A stretch of 10,435 nucleotides of DNA from Aequorivita sp. (GTDB taxonomy: Bacteria; Bacteroidota; Bacteroidia; Flavobacteriales; Flavobacteriaceae), in contig NVXN01000001.1 in the NCBI GenBank assembly GCA_002733915.1, positions 426,796 to 437,230 of the forward strand, read 5' to 3'. Of this stretch, positions 8,242 through 10,435 are shown piece after piece. The position numbers were made by a program, and so were the translations under genes. Each line of letters starts with the position of its first letter. Positions within the stretch are counted from its first letter, which is position 1. The notes under the pieces are model-generated. The model did no database searches and was not told where the DNA came from. It was given only the letters and a program-made list of their open reading frames with translations.

Positions 8242-9771
8242 ATGGCAGATAAACAGGCTTTTTTTGATCACATTAATAGTGGCTATTTGACCAAGGGAGA
8301 TTATATAAACCTCGGTGCGGCAATGCTCGATGGGGAAACAATAAAGGATGCGTATGTAAAAGTCCCATTAAAAACCTTGAACCGCCATGGCTTAATTGCG
8401 GGTGCTACTGGGACCGGAAAAACCAAAACCCTTCAAATTATTGCTGAAAACCTTTCTGAAAAAGGGATTCCCGTACTTTTGATGGACATTAAAGGTGACC
8501 TTAGCGGAATTGCCGAACCCGGTACAAATAATGCCAAAATCGAGGAACGCCACTCGGCCATCGGTTTTCCGTATGAAGCTAAAAAATTTCCGGCTGAAAT
8601 ACTCTCCCTTTCTGATCAGGAAGGCGTTCGTCTTCGTGCGACAGTAAGTGAGTTTGGCCCTGTACTGCTCTCTCGAATCCTTGATTTGAGCGATGTGCAG
8701 GCAGGCATCGTTTCGGTGATCTTTAAATATTGCGACGACAACAAAATGCCGCTGCTGGATTTAAAGGATTTCAAAAAAATATTGCAATACACTACCGACG
8801 AAGGTAAAGACGAATTTGCGGAAGAATATGGTAGAATTTCTTCATCATCTACGGGAGCAATCCTTCGGAAAGTTGTGGAATTGGAACAACAGGGAGCCGA
8901 TTTGTTTTTTGGCGAAAAATCCTTTGATACTGACGATTTGCTTCGCATTGATGAAAACGGAAGAGGTTATATCAACATTATCCGTTTAACGGATATCCAA
9001 GACAGACCCAAGCTCTTTTCAACTTTTATGCTAAGCCTTTTGGCAGAAATTTACGCAACCTTCCCCGAACAGGGCGATAGCGGCAGACCTGAGTTGGTAA
9101 TTTTTATAGATGAGGCACATTTAATTTTTAATGAAGCCAGTAGCGCTTTGCTCAATCAGATTGAAAGCATTGTAAAATTGATACGTTCCAAAGGGGTGGG
9201 TCTTTATTTCGTAACCCAAAACCCAACCGACGTACCGGATGCAGTTTTAAGCCAATTGGGATTGAAAATACAACATGCCCTTCGAGCCTTTACAGCAAAA
9301 GACAGAAAGGCTATCAAATTGACTGCCGAGAACTATCCCCTTTCAGAGTATTATAAAACCGATGAAGTCTTGACAGCTTTGGGAATTGGCGAAGCATTGG
9401 TAAGTGCTTTAAACGAAAAGGGAATTCCCACACCACTGGCCCGCACTATGCTGCGTGCGCCAATGAGCCGCATGGATGTATTGACGGATGTAGAACTAAA
9501 GGGTTTATTGAAAACTTCAAAGTTAATACCAAAATACAATGAAGTGATAGACCGTGAAAGCGCTTATGAAATGTTGACGGAAAAAATAGAAATTGCCAAT
9601 AAGGAAGAAGCAAAAGCGAAGGCGCAGAAAGAAAAGGAAGCAGCTAAAACCACTTCCTCTTCCCGAAGAAGCTCCAGTCGCAGAAGCACCTCAAACCCTT
9701 GGATAAAAACACTCTCCAGCCCAACCGTAATACGCAGCGTTTTGGGAATTTTGGGAAAAATGATGAAGTAA
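8242..9771 (+). CDS. DUF853 (YjgR/HerA-like) P-loop ATPase
   Basis: The 509-residue protein belongs to the HerA/FtsK-type P-loop ATPases and resembles E. coli YjgR (DUF853). Walker A is GATGTGKT at 54-61, preceded by HGLIA as in this family. Walker B is LVIFIDEAH at 285-293, and a sensor-like TQNP follows at 325-328. MDIKGDLSG at 81-89 is a further family segment. After the ATPase core, about 445-470 is rich in K, E and A and may form a coiled coil. Residues 471-484 are a Ser/Arg linker, and the last 25 residues (IKTLSSP to GKMMK) look like an amphipathic helix. HerA relatives are hexameric DNA translocases, but the role of DUF853 is not settled. It probably forms an operon with the lipoprotein gene 43 bases downstream. 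Confidence 0.9.
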   Translation: MADKQAFFDHINSGYLTKGDYINLGAAMLDGETIKDAYVKVPLKTLNRHGLIAGATGTGKTKTLQIIAENLSEKGIPVLLMDIKGDLSGIAEPGTNNAKIEERHSAIGFPYEAKKFPAEILSLSDQEGVRLRATVSEFGPVLLSRILDLSDVQAGIVSVIFKYCDDNKMPLLDLKDFKKILQYTTDEGKDEFAEEYGRISSSSTGAILRKVVELEQQGADLFFGEKSFDTDDLLRIDENGRGYINIIRLTDIQDRPKLFSTFMLSLLAEIYATFPEQGDSGRPELVIFIDEAHLIFNEASSALLNQIESIVKLIRSKGVGLYFVTQNPTDVPDAVLSQLGLKIQHALRAFTAKDRKAIKLTAENYPLSEYYKTDEVLTALGIGEALVSALNEKGIPTPLARTMLRAPMSRMDVLTDVELKGLLKTSKLIPKYNEVIDRESAYEMLTEKIEIANKEEAKAKAQKEKEAAKTTSSSRRSSSRRSTSNPWIKTLSSPTVIRSVLGILGKMMK

Positions 9772-9814
9772 TTCAGTAAATAATATTATAAATTAAAATA
9801 ACTAAAAAACATCA

Positions 9815-10381
9815 ATGAAAAAGACACTTTTAATAATTGGAATAATTTCACTTGCTTTTGTTCAATGCGGAAAAGACAGCGATCCTTTTTTAATTAAGAA
9901 TGGTTCCATCGGGAACTTAAATAAGGAAATAAAAATAAAGCAAATTGATTCCATTTTTGCGGAAGATTCCATTGTAAAAATAAATTCATCACCCAACGCT
10001 TTGGAAACGCAAGGAGAAGTTGAAATTTATGAAAAAGGTGGTAAAAAACTTCTATTGTTATCGCCCGATAATGAAAATGATCCAAATTCAACCATAACCA
10101 ATGTACAAGTTTTCGATTCGCGCTATAAAACTGAAAAGGGTCTTACAACTGCGAGCACTTTTAAAGACGTAAAGGCCAATTATACCATTGATAATATTGA
10201 AACCACGATAAATTCGGTAGTAATCTTTCTGAAGGAAACTGATGTTTATTTGACCATTGACAAAAAAAACCTTCCTGAAGAGCTTCGCTACAATATGGAC
10301 CTTGAGGTTGAAGCCAGCCAGATTCACGACAATGCTCCTATTAAATACTTTATGATTGGTTGGGACGTTGCTCCCGAATAA
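9815..10381 (+). CDS. Probable flavobacterial lipoprotein of unknown function
   Basis: The 188-residue product starts with KK, a hydrophobic stretch at about 4-16 and C18 in AFVQC. This looks like a lipoprotein signal with an unusual glutamine just before the cysteine. GKDSD follows, and a charged stretch directly after the cysteine is typical of Bacteroidota surface-lipoprotein export signals. So an outer-membrane, perhaps surface, location is likely. The mature part is mostly beta-like, with an early segment (residues 29-57) containing IGNLNKEIKIKQIDSIFAED and an ending near YFMIGWD. I do not recognise a named family. The 43-base gap after the ATPase contains no terminator and no TAnnTTTG box, so the two genes are probably co-transcribed. 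Existence of the gene is well supported; function is unknown. Confidence 0.82.
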   Translation: MKKTLLIIGIISLAFVQCGKDSDPFLIKNGSIGNLNKEIKIKQIDSIFAEDSIVKINSSPNALETQGEVEIYEKGGKKLLLLSPDNENDPNSTITNVQVFDSRYKTEKGLTTASTFKDVKANYTIDNIETTINSVVIFLKETDVYLTIDKKNLPEELRYNMDLEVEASQIHDNAPIKYFMIGWDVAPE

Positions 10382-10435
10382 TTTAATGCTGTAAAGATTT
10401 TGTTAAGGTTCATTATGGAATGAAGCTTTTCCTTT

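Noticed and set aside
10382..10435. Start of another gene at the right edge
   Set aside because: The ATG near 10414 runs into a stop codon almost at once, and no other start or promoter is clear in the 54 bases.

Overview
The window looks like chromosomal DNA of a member of the Bacteroidota, most likely the family Flavobacteriaceae. The signs are AT-rich intergenic DNA, few purine-rich ribosome binding sites, -7 boxes of the Bacteroidota type (TAnnTTTG) before several genes, flavobacterial-looking GyrB, malate dehydrogenase and QueE proteins, a DUF2911 protein and a Bacteroidota-style lipoprotein. Genus cannot be fixed from this window.

Layout. Positions 1-285 are an AT-rich leader with short heptamer repeats. 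Then come nrdJ (286-2838, +; class II, cobalamin-dependent ribonucleotide reductase), a heptad-repeat patch and a strong terminator (2842-2923), and a small four-helix membrane protein of unknown function (2938-3435, +). This last gene converges on mdh (3485-4411, -; malate dehydrogenase), with one hairpin serving both. Upstream of mdh lies gyrB (4610-6550, -; DNA gyrase subunit B), which has its own promoter and terminator. A 298-base divergent region separates gyrB from a secreted DUF2911 protein (6849-7391, +). That gene converges on queE (7468-8097, -; queuosine/7-deazaguanine pathway). After a 144-base divergent promoter region come a HerA/YjgR-like DUF853 ATPase (8242-9771, +) and, 43 bases later with no terminator between them, a probable lipoprotein (9815-10381, +). 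The last 54 bases hold nothing I can assign.

The genes are mostly single-gene transcription units of core metabolism and information processing: dNTP supply, the TCA cycle, DNA supercoiling and tRNA modification. The only likely operon is the DUF853 ATPase with the lipoprotein. I see no phage, insertion sequence, CRISPR array, toxin-antitoxin or defence cluster, so I do not claim a new multi-gene system. The points most worth a second look are the ATPase-lipoprotein pair, the AT-rich orphan membrane gene placed directly behind a terminator, and the period-7 repeats on both sides of nrdJ.
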